A DNA stretch of 42,736 nt from a virus. Both the position numbers and the translations under genes were made by a program. This document shows positions 25,030 through 33,614 of this stretch, in pieces. The notes below the pieces were generated by a model. The model made no database searches, had not been told where the DNA came from, and saw nothing but the letters and a program-made list of their open reading frames with translations. The first letter of the stretch is position 1; each line of letters begins with the position of its first letter. The DNA lies in IMG/VR virus record IMGVR_UViG_3300029267_001790, positions 1 to 42,736 of that record; one strand, written 5' to 3'.

Positions 25030-28000
25030 TAGGAATTATTCAGATAATCATTACCTGCCTCTAAGGAGTCTGACCAAATAACGCCACGCGAGTCTTTGAC
25101 AACCCAAATGGGCTTATATGTGCCGGGCTCTGTATACACATGCGTAGGATTGAGAGAAATAGTTGACTGACCATCATCGAAAGCAAGAAGCCTGCTTACA
25201 ATCGAAACCCCCGGAGGAATAATATCGAAAACTGTATCAAAGTCAACGGTTAATCCAGCATTTCCTGATCTTGGTACTCCAGACAAACTTACAATTACAG
25301 GATCAATACCTGAGGCAGCGTTAACGATAAGTGTGTCAGAGGCATGTAGACCATCCGAGTCAATTGCTTCGAACTTAACAGTATAAAAACCACTGCCAGC
25401 AAACCTGTGTTGGACTGGGTAGCATCCGGCACCGCTTTCAGCAACAGAAACAACTGGGGTAAAGTCACCGAAATCCCAACGAGTTTGAGTGATTGTTTTG
25501 CCCTGTGTTCCAGAAGCTTTGCCAATAAAGTATTGATTAAATGGTGGTGCCAAGCCTTCCAAGTTACTGCTTGGCGTTTGAATTTCCACTAGAGGACCAG
25601 TCTCGTCTTGGAAGATAATCAACTTAGCATCAAAGTCAGATGAAGCTGTTTTAGCAATTTCAAGCTGAGCATCAAAATCCTTAGCGGCAATAGCTTCAAC
25701 AGTAAAGCTTGCATCAAAATCAAAATTGCCTTGAAGTCCACCAATAATAAATCCACCCAAGACGCCGCTGGCTTGGTCAGACGCAAACATATGTCCACCC
25801 AAAATGCCACTAGCGAGTTGACCACCGATGATCAATCCACCAATGACACCAGAGGCAACATCTTGGCCTTGAATGTAACCAGCAATCATGCCGGAACCAA
25901 CATCAGATGCGGCCATATAGCCCCCCATGATGCCAGACATTGTATCAAGACCCTGAACAAAGCCACCAATGGTTCCGTCACCGAACACTACGCCAGAAAC
26001 ATATCCACCAATCAAGCCGCTTGCAATAGTACCAGCGGCAAGGTAACCGCCCATGATTCCCGACGCACTATCTTGTCCGCGAGAAAGACCACCAATGATA
26101 CCCGAGCCGGTGTCTTGTCCCTGCATGTATCCACCAATCGTGCCAGAAACCGCCGTACCAGTAACGCTATCAATACCATTGAAAGCAATGTATCTCACTT
26201 CTTGATCAGTTAAAGTATCAGAGAAATAGAACAAGTCGGTCATAATGGCATCAGAATCCGTGAGAGTTTCATCAAACACCCATGGAATACCATCTTGGTG
26301 GTGGAAAAGTGTTAAAAGTCTTGCCGTAGGATCAGCAGGATTCTGAATGTCTCCATCTACATAAGTTCTGTCTACCAGAGTGCCGTTTAAGTAAGCCCTA
26401 AGTTGTTTTGTAGTCGAATCATACGTAAAACAATAGTGAGCAAAAGAGTCAAATCTAGCTGGTTCAAAAGCACCATCCTTAAATTGTTCATAAGTGTTGG
26501 CAACATCGCTTACAAGACCAATTTGATACATACCAACATCATACTGGCCAGCTTGAGCAGCGTTAGAAGCACCAGCAAGGTACATATTTGACACGCCATC
26601 TTTAGATAGAACCATTCGCATGCAATCGTCATCATCCATGCCAATGATCCAGCCAAAGTTAGGATCTGTATTGGATTCATTTACCTGATCTGGAGCTACG
26701 CCATAGCAAAGAATAGCTTCAAAATCAAGTGAGCCGCCAGGATCTTCCCGCTTCGCAAGTCTGAAACCAACAGAAAATCCATCCTGAGGGGACTGAAAGC
26801 CAACACCTGATCCTACATAAAACGGAATAGGATTTAGGTTGGGTAAATTTCCAGCATAGCTTACACCACTACACTTAACACCAAGGTCTGATTGTTCCAG
26901 TGGCCCCGGAATGAATCTCAAATTATAAACTGATTCTACATTAGTGCCACCCGTAATAGCACCATCATCAAAAGCTTGTTTTGCCAGCAGAACAAGATCA
27001 TTTGCTTTTGTACTTAAATCAAGCTCGCCAGATGCACCGCCAGAAAATCTATAGTACCCCTCAAGGGCCGAATTATTAATCGAAACCTGGGTTGTAGAAA
27101 GTTGATCGATGAAGCCGGGCTTTGAAGACGAAGAACCAATGCCAGAAGCAGCAAAGTATAAAAGATCATCATTAGTGAAGCGACCCTTTAAGATTGCCAG
27201 CTCTCTTACATAATTGTCTCCTAGGCCAACGTCGGCTACAGGAGCATGAACGGAAACTGGATCTACCGCATAGCCACCAATTTGCAAAATGAAGTCATCA
27301 CTTGTTGTCTTTGGAGGAACATCAGCCCACATTCTAGACACATTTTGTGGAACCAATCTAGAATAAACAAAATCACCATTAACATATAACCTGATTTTTA
27401 AATCATCACTACTACTTAAGTCAGCAGTTTTATATGTATCATCAAAACCAACAGCTAGAAGAACTTGATTTGGAGTACCATAAATTAAGTTGCCAGAAGC
27501 CAATGGAGTAATTAAGGTAGATTCAGATCCAGTAAATACAATACTTACTCCAGAACCACCAAGGCCAGCATCAAAACCAAGAGGATCTGGATTGCTATTG
27601 ATAGTGGTTAAAAATCCACGAAACTTATCTTGCCCATCATTGAAATCATAAATGACTGAGTTAAACTCAGTTGTATCGGCATCATTGATTGATGGAGGAA
27701 TATTGCCGCTAGGTGTAACTTCAAAATAAATAAGCATGTCTTGACCATGACTAGTCTCAAGGTCAATATCTGAGTCACACATTTTATAACGAGAAATTAC
27801 ATCGCCATAAGCACTATCACTAACCCCCGCATCTCCTTTTCCAGAACGAGTACCAGCGGAACCACCCATAACAGCGTATACGCCAGAAGTCAAGCCTAAG
27901 TTTCCAAAGCTAGCAAGTTCGGGCGGCAATGATCTATTGGCGAACAGGTCAACGTTCGACCACGGATACGACACGTCACTTTCAACCCTGTTCCAAAGAA

Positions 28001-29921
28001 TGTCATTTGCAGACCAAGACAGGTTAGCAGCCATGCGTCGCCAGCTTGCACAACGATCTTCAATAATAGTATCACCAATATTAAAGTTGTCGGCTGGCCA
28101 ATACCCAACAAGTCTTGGGTCATGTGGTGTGCGTTCCAAGCTTGAGACGTTAATCCCGCTCGAAACAACAAAACGAACTTCTTCCGGCAAGAGCGGACGA
28201 GCGAACGCAAAAGCACTAAAAACAGCGGCATCCTCACCGCCCGCCTGAACAGAAAGGGTAGTGAGTGTATTGCTAACCTCACTTTGAAGTCCACCTAAAA
28301 CAACAAGTGGGAAACCACTACCAACTAATCCAACTAAATGAGAGCCAAAATCATGTGTTACTGTTCCACTTTGTGCAAGCTCTCCATCTACATAAAAAGA
28401 TACGCCACGAGTTTGGTCATCATAACACAAAACGTAAGAAGTAGAAATACGATCTCCGTATTCAAAGTTATTGGATGACAGCAGAGTGTTCTCGCTAAAA
28501 ACACCTCTATCAAAAATTTGTGCGTAGAACTTATTGTTGGTCCCATCAACATCATTAGAGGCCCCCATACGGAAGCCACATGTGGAATCTGTAGTGCTAT
28601 CCGTGTTAAATCTATCACTAACGGATCCAATGCTAAACGCTAGTCCAGCTTGAAAACCGAAATCATTATTTTGGTCTACTGAACCCTGCTGAACGTGTCC
28701 ACCAATTGTAAAACTTCTTGAGCCAACAATGGCGTCTAAAACACCGCTACTAAAAAAGATTGGCCTAGATGTCGTAGGGTTCGTTCGTGCGAATCCTACA
28801 CTTCCAAATGGGCCCGGACATAAGGCGTGCTCCGAAAATTCGCCAGCACCTTGAGAAGCAATAAGTGGTGATTTATTTAAGCTAACATCAGACAAACTAT
28901 CATTGCGAACAGTACAATAAGTCAATAAGGTCGAATCAGCAACATCCACTTCAAAACCAGAACGAAGACGACCATCTTCAATTTGGAATCCCCCTTGTCC
29001 ATGGATCTCCTCCACTTCCGCATTTGTAAGTGGACGATTAAACATGTAGACACCAGAAACCAATTTATTGAAACCAGTTGCTTGTGAAAACTCACGAATA
29101 GTCGTGGTGCCGTCTTCTGCACCGCCAAGTGACCATGCGTTATCTAGAAGATTAAGGTCATCAATCGTCATGTCCACATCTGTAGTGATACTATCACGAA
29201 GAACGCCATCTGCATAGATACGCAATTCATTACTTGTGCCATCAACATATTCGTAGACACACGTTACGTGTACCATGTGACCAGACTCAATCGGAGACTT
29301 AACGACAGCCGCATTTATACCAGTCGTAGGATTGGCCGAACGATCTGAATAAATTAAAGCATAGGCATCAAGTCTTTCATCATTTCCGAACTGACTGCCA
29401 CCACTCAATTGACCAGAAACACCAATCGTAAATGCAGAATCACGATCACCACGAGTAATTACTGAATTACCACGAGCCTGATCTACTTCTCCAGCCGCAG
29501 TAGCGTCAGAGCTATATCCAGTAAAACCATCAGTCGTCGGCAAACACCAAAATCCGACTGAAACACCGCTGCCATTAATGGGGCCAGCAATCGAGGAGGT
29601 TCTAGTATTAAAGTCAACATGCCCAAGAGTAAGAATCTTCTGAGAGTCACGCGGCCCCTCATATTCACCCTGCATTAACAATCCAAAACGAGAAAAGCCA
29701 GAACCAGCGGGGACGTACTCAGTTGTGCCTGGCCAATGGGCGGCGTGATCAGAAGACGCACCATCACTAATAAGCGAGTTAGACGAAACCACATGAAGGT
29801 CAAATGAAATCCCACTAGGATTTCCTCCATACGTCATCGAGTAATTACGAAAGAATGGAGCACCGCTAGGTTCGGTCAGCGGCCAAAAACCAATCAGATT
29901 TCCATCATTAATTAGATTCAT
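25029..29921 (-). CDS. Giant tail fibre-like protein: four LamG-like domains, 14-residue repeats, two PKD domains
   Basis: The 1630-residue protein has four successive concanavalin/LamG-like units. Each opens with a variant of L-x-G-Y/F-W (LIGFWPL, LLTYCTV, LVGYWPA, LEGYYRF) and closes with a helix (TNAEVEEIHGQGG, LPEEVRFVVSSGI, TNDDLLYFAASGIG, TDQEVRYIAFNGID). Residues 1259-1395 are about ten copies of a 14-residue Gly-rich repeat. Three DFDA-containing segments follow. Two PKD domains end the protein, including WDFGDFTPVV with GFYTVKFEAIDSDG and LLAFDDGQST with PGTYKPIWVVKD. LamG and PKD folds bind glycans or act as spacers, so adhesion to a host surface polysaccharide is the likely role. 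Its length suggests a long fibre or a side-attached adhesin. Confidence 0.85.
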   Translation of the reverse strand: MNLINDGNLIGFWPLTEPSGAPFFRNYSMTYGGNPSGISFDLHVVSSNSLISDGASSDHAAHWPGTTEYVPAGSGFSRFGLLMQGEYEGPRDSQKILTLGHVDFNTRTSSIAGPINGSGVSVGFWCLPTTDGFTGYSSDATAAGEVDQARGNSVITRGDRDSAFTIGVSGQLSGGSQFGNDERLDAYALIYSDRSANPTTGINAAVVKSPIESGHMVHVTCVYEYVDGTSNELRIYADGVLRDSITTDVDMTIDDLNLLDNAWSLGGAEDGTTTIREFSQATGFNKLVSGVYMFNRPLTNAEVEEIHGQGGFQIEDGRLRSGFEVDVADSTLLTYCTVRNDSLSDVSLNKSPLIASQGAGEFSEHALCPGPFGSVGFARTNPTTSRPIFFSSGVLDAIVGSRSFTIGGHVQQGSVDQNNDFGFQAGLAFSIGSVSDRFNTDSTTDSTCGFRMGASNDVDGTNNKFYAQIFDRGVFSENTLLSSNNFEYGDRISTSYVLCYDDQTRGVSFYVDGELAQSGTVTHDFGSHLVGLVGSGFPLVVLGGLQSEVSNTLTTLSVQAGGEDAAVFSAFAFARPLLPEEVRFVVSSGINVSSLERTPHDPRLVGYWPADNFNIGDTIIEDRCASWRRMAANLSWSANDILWNRVESDVSYPWSNVDLFANRSLPPELASFGNLGLTSGVYAVMGGSAGTRSGKGDAGVSDSAYGDVISRYKMCDSDIDLETSHGQDMLIYFEVTPSGNIPPSINDADTTEFNSVIYDFNDGQDKFRGFLTTINSNPDPLGFDAGLGGSGVSIVFTGSESTLITPLASGNLIYGTPNQVLLAVGFDDTYKTADLSSSDDLKIRLYVNGDFVYSRLVPQNVSRMWADVPPKTTSDDFILQIGGYAVDPVSVHAPVADVGLGDNYVRELAILKGRFTNDDLLYFAASGIGSSSSKPGFIDQLSTTQVSINNSALEGYYRFSGGASGELDLSTKANDLVLLAKQAFDDGAITGGTNVESVYNLRFIPGPLEQSDLGVKCSGVSYAGNLPNLNPIPFYVGSGVGFQSPQDGFSVGFRLAKREDPGGSLDFEAILCYGVAPDQVNESNTDPNFGWIIGMDDDDCMRMVLSKDGVSNMYLAGASNAAQAGQYDVGMYQIGLVSDVANTYEQFKDGAFEPARFDSFAHYCFTYDSTTKQLRAYLNGTLVDRTYVDGDIQNPADPTARLLTLFHHQDGIPWVFDETLTDSDAIMTDLFYFSDTLTDQEVRYIAFNGIDSVTGTAVSGTIGGYMQGQDTGSGIIGGLSRGQDSASGIMGGYLAAGTIASGLIGGYVSGVVFGDGTIGGFVQGLDTMSGIMGGYMAASDVGSGMIAGYIQGQDVASGVIGGLIIGGQLASGILGGHMFASDQASGVLGGFIIGGLQGNFDFDASFTVEAIAAKDFDAQLEIAKTASSDFDAKLIIFQDETGPLVEIQTPSSNLEGLAPPFNQYFIGKASGTQGKTITQTRWDFGDFTPVVSVAESGAGCYPVQHRFAGSGFYTVKFEAIDSDGLHASDTLIVNAASGIDPVIVSLSGVPRSGNAGLTVDFDTVFDIIPPGVSIVSRLLAFDDGQSTISLNPTHVYTEPGTYKPIWVVKDSRGVIWSDSLEAGNDYLNNS
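25737..26147 (-). repeat. Coding tandem repeat, about ten units of 14 codons
   Basis: Within the giant tail protein the consensus is D-x-x-S-G-x-I/L-G-G-Y/F-x-x-G-x, with units such as DTGSGIIGGLSRGQ, DVASGVIGGLIIGG and DQASGVLGGFIIGG. One unit (FGDGTIGGFVQGL) is shorter and another longer. The DNA units are diverged, so the array is old and selected at protein level. Regular SG and GG steps suggest a stacked beta-helix-like or trimeric stem linking the LamG head to the PKD tail. Confidence 0.88.
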
Positions 29922-30388
29922 AGCTCAACACTCTCGCCGGTAAAAGGCGAAACTCGATAACGTCTTAAAACATTGCCACCACCATCAACAATGTCTAAGT
30001 TAACAAATAGATAATTTGGGTTAGACAATGGCTTACGACTGACAAACCAGCCAGGACGCCTGCCCTCCATGTCTAATGGATAGTATTCTGTTAAATAGCA
30101 GTGCCTATCTGATTGCGGCCAATTTTCGGGAGACAGAATGCCAATGGTATCAAAGAATTCTTGCTCAGAATGGAAGCCACGAACTCTAGCCATAGACGAA
30201 TGAGCAAGATCACAGGCTGAGTCTAGCACGACACCCTCGAAAACCGCGACCTCATTCACCGCAGTTCCACCAAGACGAAACTCTTCGTCATCACTTTTTT
30301 CACATTCCAACTTAACGGAATCGCCAAAATGAGTCGTTAAGTGGAGCGTCGCACGATTACCTTCGTGCTCTAAAAACGCTTTAACCAT
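29918..30388 (-). CDS. Unknown tail-module protein
   Basis: I do not recognise this 156-residue protein. It looks like a beta-rich domain (HEGNRATLHLTTHFGDSVKL, then EVAVFEGVVLDSACDLA), followed by an aromatic C-terminus with GRRPGWFVSRKPL and YRVSPFTGESVEL. The frame extends to a GTG at 30439, but the ATG at 30388 has GGGAG seven bases before it, so I use that. It is coupled to the giant fibre gene by ATGA. It could be a small attachment or chaperone factor for that fibre. Confidence 0.62.
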   Translation of the reverse strand: MVKAFLEHEGNRATLHLTTHFGDSVKLECEKSDDEEFRLGGTAVNEVAVFEGVVLDSACDLAHSSMARVRGFHSEQEFFDTIGILSPENWPQSDRHCYLTEYYPLDMEGRRPGWFVSRKPLSNPNYLFVNLDIVDGGGNVLRRYRVSPFTGESVEL

Positions 30389-30441
30389 TTCCTTTCTCCC
30401 AGAACTAAGCAACACGCTACGTTCTGAGTATAAATACACTA

Positions 30442-30467
30442 AGGGGCCGTCACGAATGACGGCCCCT
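30442..30467 (-). terminator. Strong hairpin, probable partial terminator
   Basis: AGGGGCCGTC and GACGGCCCCT pair as a 10-bp stem with a six-base loop on the minus strand, followed by TTAGTGTATTT. The T content is modest, so it may attenuate or protect the 3' end of the short upstream message more than terminate fully. It separates the 61-residue gene from the fibre genes. Confidence 0.65.
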
Positions 30468-30492
30468 CAGGTTCTAGTTAGCAATTAACTAA

Positions 30493-30678
30493 TCAGGTGA
30501 GGTTGGTGAACGGATCACCAGCGGCAACACCCACGCCAAGGTTTTCGACAGCCTCAACTTCACCACCGCGAGCGGTACCAGAAACGGCACGGTCAGTATG
30601 GTAAGCCAGCTTAGTGCTGTGGCTCCAAAGAACTTGGTTAGCGTTGTTAGTGCTAGAAGCAGCGTTAAACGTAGCCAT
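30493..30678 (-). CDS. Small 61-residue tail-module protein, probably highly expressed
   Basis: The 61-residue protein begins MATFNAASSTNNANQVLW, is rich in Ala, Ser, Asn and Gly, and ends AAGDPFTNLT. It has no known motif. Three features set it apart: a perfect AAGGAGGT Shine-Dalgarno nine bases upstream, its own 5' leader with palindromes, and a strong hairpin just after the stop. None of its neighbours has this arrangement. It may be an abundant small virion protein (decoration or fibre cap), but function is not shown. Confidence 0.7.
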   Translation of the reverse strand: MATFNAASSTNNANQVLWSHSTKLAYHTDRAVSGTARGGEVEAVENLGVGVAAGDPFTNLT

Positions 30679-30686
30679 TGGAATTT

Positions 30687-30694
30687 ACCTCCTT
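30687..30694 (-). promoter_or_regulatory. Full-consensus ribosome binding site
   Basis: AAGGAGGT lies nine bases before the ATG of the 61-residue gene. Most other genes here rely on overlaps with poor sites, so this marks independent, strong initiation. Confidence 0.88.
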
Positions 30695-30697
30695 TTT

Positions 30698-30709
30698 TCG
30701 AACGTTCGA
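30698..30709. promoter_or_regulatory. 12-bp perfect palindrome in a short leader
   Basis: TCGAACGTTCGA reads identically on both strands and sits four bases upstream of the AAGGAGGT site. A second inverted repeat (GAGGC...GCCTC) directly precedes it on the transcript. It could be an operator, a mRNA hairpin controlling access to the ribosome site, or an RNA-processing site. Confidence 0.5.
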
Positions 30710-30737
30710 GAGGCGGATTGCCTCATCATGTAATACA

Positions 30738-31373
30738 CTAAAACTCTAGTAGAAAATCATTCGGCCAGAAGTTATAAACTAAACTTAAACGTAATAAACC
30801 TGATCCACAAGCACCATAAGTCCCAAAAGGAGTACCTAGAGGCAGGATAACATTTAAATAAACGAATTCAGAAGAGTTTAAGTCGTCTTGACCAGCCAAG
30901 CCCCCAGCACCGTCTTGTCGTCTGATATTTGCGTCGCTTGGAATGGTTAATGGTAGGCGAGGGGCGGACCCAGAGGGCATGCGGAAGTCGTAGAACCAAT
31001 TGGAGCCGCTTGCGGCCATTTGTACAAATCCTCTGTCAAGCCCCTGATCGGAAGACCCCTGAAATGCGGAATCGTCAGACAGATATAGTCGCATATCAGA
31101 AATGGCAACACCACTATTAGCCAAGTTAAAAGTAATAGCTACCGGCCTTGAGTCTAAATGAGACGCAAATGAATCGCCCGTTAGATCGAACTTTGTTCTG
31201 AAATCTAAAGTGCCAGAAGTTGTCGCCGGGCTCGCGGGGTCGAATGTAGAGCATCCCGAAGACACAATTCTTTTAAATGCAAACGACCCGCCTGGAATGT
31301 TTCTATTTCCAGCAGGACTAGCGATTTCATCTGTGTCCCATTCAAAGACACGAATAACGGGTAGGATACTCAT
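30738..31373 (-). CDS. Tail-module beta protein, paralogue of the 186-residue neighbour
   Basis: The 211-residue protein has no catalytic motif. Its C-terminal half (EFVYLNVILPLGTPFGTYGA, then GLLRLSLVYNF) aligns with QYVYLAIEAGVDVPVGTYGG and FRYRLLYDF of the protein at 31549-32109. Their middles also share the pattern MRLYLSDDSAF versus MRFFLSNASAF, so they are paralogues. They are probably beta-sandwich structural proteins of the tail tip or fibres. The ATG overlaps the stop of the 59-residue gene as ATGA. Confidence 0.68.
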   Translation of the reverse strand: MSILPVIRVFEWDTDEIASPAGNRNIPGGSFAFKRIVSSGCSTFDPASPATTSGTLDFRTKFDLTGDSFASHLDSRPVAITFNLANSGVAISDMRLYLSDDSAFQGSSDQGLDRGFVQMAASGSNWFYDFRMPSGSAPRLPLTIPSDANIRRQDGAGGLAGQDDLNSSEFVYLNVILPLGTPFGTYGACGSGLLRLSLVYNFWPNDFLLEF

Positions 31374-31549
31374 TCAACTACATGCTTAGAACGCAAACGC
31401 TCTTGTTCTTCTTCTGGAAGGGGCATCATTCGTCCAACAACTCGCTTAACGAAAACAACCTTGTCGCCAAGCGTCATGGCAATAACTCCACGAGGAAGCT
31501 CGTTAGCATCCTTATCTTCTACTTTGCGTAATTTAATATCTTCTGACAT
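31370..31549 (-). CDS. 59-residue protein between the two paralogues
   Basis: A short gene of 60 codons beginning MSEDIKLRKVEDKDANELP, with a strand pair (GVIAMTLGDKVVFVKRVVG) and a charged end (EEEQERLRSKHVVE). Its ATG overlaps the upstream stop as TGATG, and its TGA overlaps the next ATG as ATGA, exactly as for the long genes around it. That coupling is the main support. I do not recognise a family. Confidence 0.78.
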   Translation of the reverse strand: MSEDIKLRKVEDKDANELPRGVIAMTLGDKVVFVKRVVGRMMPLPEEEQERLRSKHVVE

Positions 31550-32109
31550 CAGCTAAAATCGTAAAGTAATCGATAACGGAATGTACCAGCACCAGCACCA
31601 CCATAAGTGCCGACAGGAACATCGACGCCAGCTTCGATAGCCAAGTAAACATATTGAGATACGTCATTATCAAGAAGTCCACTCATCCATGGCTTACCCA
31701 ATGGAAATTCAGGTTCCGTAATAGTACCAGACAAGTTCGCAAATGCAGGAACAACAGTTGGCGTGTTATCTGCGGCAGAATTCAATGATAACCCATCTTC
31801 AAAATGAAGTCTTTTGTCTTCAAGAAATCGATACGTTCCAGCAGTAAAGGCACTAGCATTGCTCAAAAAGAAACGCATGTTGAAAACACCGCTAGCATCA
31901 CCCAGGTCATCAACTCGTGCATAACAAAGTAGCGTATCAGTAATTGCACCAGAACCAGTAGTATTTAATTGACCAAAATCCAATACCTCTCCACCACCAG
32001 TGCCAATCTCACGAATGAAACCAGCGGCAGGTGACTTTACCGCCCTTTGTCCAGATGGATCAGTTGTAAGGCTTTGCTGAATCCATTCTACGCTTGGAAA
32101 GTCAGTCAT
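31549..32109 (-). CDS. Tail-module beta protein
   Basis: The 186-residue protein is composed mainly of strands with Gly/Thr/Ser turns, and it is the shorter paralogue of the 211-residue protein two genes downstream. Its N-terminus (FPSVEWIQQSLTTDPSGQRA) differs, while the second half and the GTYGGAGAGTFRYRLLYDF ending are shared. It lies in the tail-tip cluster after the distal-tail-like gene and is coupled to it by TAATG. It is likely a structural tip component. Gene duplication produced the pair. Confidence 0.68.
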   Translation of the reverse strand: MTDFPSVEWIQQSLTTDPSGQRAVKSPAAGFIREIGTGGGEVLDFGQLNTTGSGAITDTLLCYARVDDLGDASGVFNMRFFLSNASAFTAGTYRFLEDKRLHFEDGLSLNSAADNTPTVVPAFANLSGTITEPEFPLGKPWMSGLLDNDVSQYVYLAIEAGVDVPVGTYGGAGAGTFRYRLLYDFS

Positions 32110-33614
32110 TAGATTGTCCTCAGGGAAATATCCGAACCAACAGCCGGTGCGTCCGAAAGGTCGATAGTAAAAATGAAGTCAAGAGATGCAGTACAAGTTA
32201 AATCAGTTTCACTAAACTGTTGATTTAGATTTGAAATACGCAGCGTTACAAAATTAGCCTCATTAGCATGAATGTTCTTAAGTCTGTTAATTTCGTCTTG
32301 AACTGCTTCGATAGCTCTATTGGTGTCCGAGATAGGCTGGCCAGTATTCTTAGACTGTGCTTGACATTGAATACTGATAGTTCCCTCGGTTGTGGTCTTC
32401 ATGTCCTGAATGATATTTCCAAGTCTTCTGAATGGAATTGCCTGGGAAGCCTTCACCCTAACGCCTTCAACGGTACTAACGCTACATGTGCGATCAACGA
32501 TACCGCTTGGTAAGTTAGCACTTGGATCATCCGTATAGGAAACACTAAAGTCAATTGTTCCACGACACCTATTTTCTGTAATAGAATAGGATCTTGGATT
32601 AAAAATAACAAGACCACTAGAAGATCCGCCGGGCTTGTACTTGGTATAAACGCCAGAAGCATCCCACTTGAGTTGTGGCTGAATAACATTTAAGAATCCA
32701 GAAGAAGCACGATCAAATCCATTGCCACCAAGGGCCTGATCTGTCGTAATAGTTCTTCCCAATCCTTGTACTGTACCAGCAAGGGTTACGTTCGCAATTC
32801 CATTCTGATCTTCTTCAAAAGATTCGGTACGTTGCGAGAAGTAAAACGGTACTCCACTGACGATAGTAAATACTTCCGTAATAGAGTAAGTACCATTGGC
32901 AATATCGGCGGTTTCTTCCCTTTGTACAGATACTTCAAAAATGGGGCCGCCATTTGGATTTGAAGGATGCGTGATATCGAACAATCCAGACGCATTTGGC
33001 TCGACAAAGTAGGGAATTGATAGTGGCAACTTGTCGATACCAATACGAGACTGAACCGCTCTAAGAGCTTGTTCAAACTTGTCAGTTTCGCCGTCAGGCC
33101 CCTCGGCACTAATAGAGTGCGTAATCTGAACGGTGCAAGAATCTTGTTGTTCAGCAAAAGACCATTGATCGCTCAAACTAGAAGTAACACCGCTAACGCC
33201 AGAAACCGTAACAAGATCCTCTAGCTCAACAGACCAATCAAAACGTTGAACTTGAATATCGGGGGAAATGTTAAGACTTGTAACCCGTGGCTTCAAGCCA
33301 GAGCAAATGATTTCTCCTTCCGAAAGAGTTTTGTTTCCTGGGCCAGCAAGAATTACAAAGTCCTTGTCGTTTTCAGAAAAAGCATTACGCAAAGCCTCTT
33401 GCTTTGTGTACATCTGTTCATAGCTACCAGACGGCACAATAAGTGTCGTACCAGTCAAAACAATGCGATTTAAGTCAGAGACGCGAACATTATCATCGCT
33501 AAGTTGAGGCTCAACAGTCCAATCAATTAGCGGTGCGGGCACAATTTTACAGCCATTGTAATAGACTTCAACGGCTGAAAGCGGTGGGTTAGTAACTACT
33601 GATTCTACTGTCAT
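32109..33614 (-). CDS. Distal-tail (Dit)-like protein
   Basis: This 501-residue protein directly follows the tape measure gene, the usual place of the distal tail or hub adaptor. Residues of about 60-130 (YEQMYTKQEALRNAFSENDK, then FVILAGPGNKTLSEGEIICSG and VQRFDWSVELEDL) have the strand-helix-strand character of Dit-type N-terminal domains. The remainder contains further beta domains, including DTNRAIEAVQDEINRLK and a closing strand set. The start overlaps the tape measure stop as ATGA. The assignment rests on order and pattern, so a different tip protein is possible. Confidence 0.65.
   Translation of the reverse strand: MTVESVVTNPPLSAVEVYYNGCKIVPAPLIDWTVEPQLSDDNVRVSDLNRIVLTGTTLIVPSGSYEQMYTKQEALRNAFSENDKDFVILAGPGNKTLSEGEIICSGLKPRVTSLNISPDIQVQRFDWSVELEDLVTVSGVSGVTSSLSDQWSFAEQQDSCTVQITHSISAEGPDGETDKFEQALRAVQSRIGIDKLPLSIPYFVEPNASGLFDITHPSNPNGGPIFEVSVQREETADIANGTYSITEVFTIVSGVPFYFSQRTESFEEDQNGIANVTLAGTVQGLGRTITTDQALGGNGFDRASSGFLNVIQPQLKWDASGVYTKYKPGGSSSGLVIFNPRSYSITENRCRGTIDFSVSYTDDPSANLPSGIVDRTCSVSTVEGVRVKASQAIPFRRLGNIIQDMKTTTEGTISIQCQAQSKNTGQPISDTNRAIEAVQDEINRLKNIHANEANFVTLRISNLNQQFSETDLTCTASLDFIFTIDLSDAPAVGSDISLRTI

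Noticed and set aside
25737-26147. Regular 42-base periodicity as a CRISPR array
   Set aside because: The units are diverged codon repeats in a continuous 1630-codon frame, with no identical repeats or unique spacers.
30429-30436. TATAAATA as a T4-type late promoter
   Set aside because: It lies on the plus strand, opposite to all genes, and just beside a hairpin; on the coding strand it reads TATTTATA.
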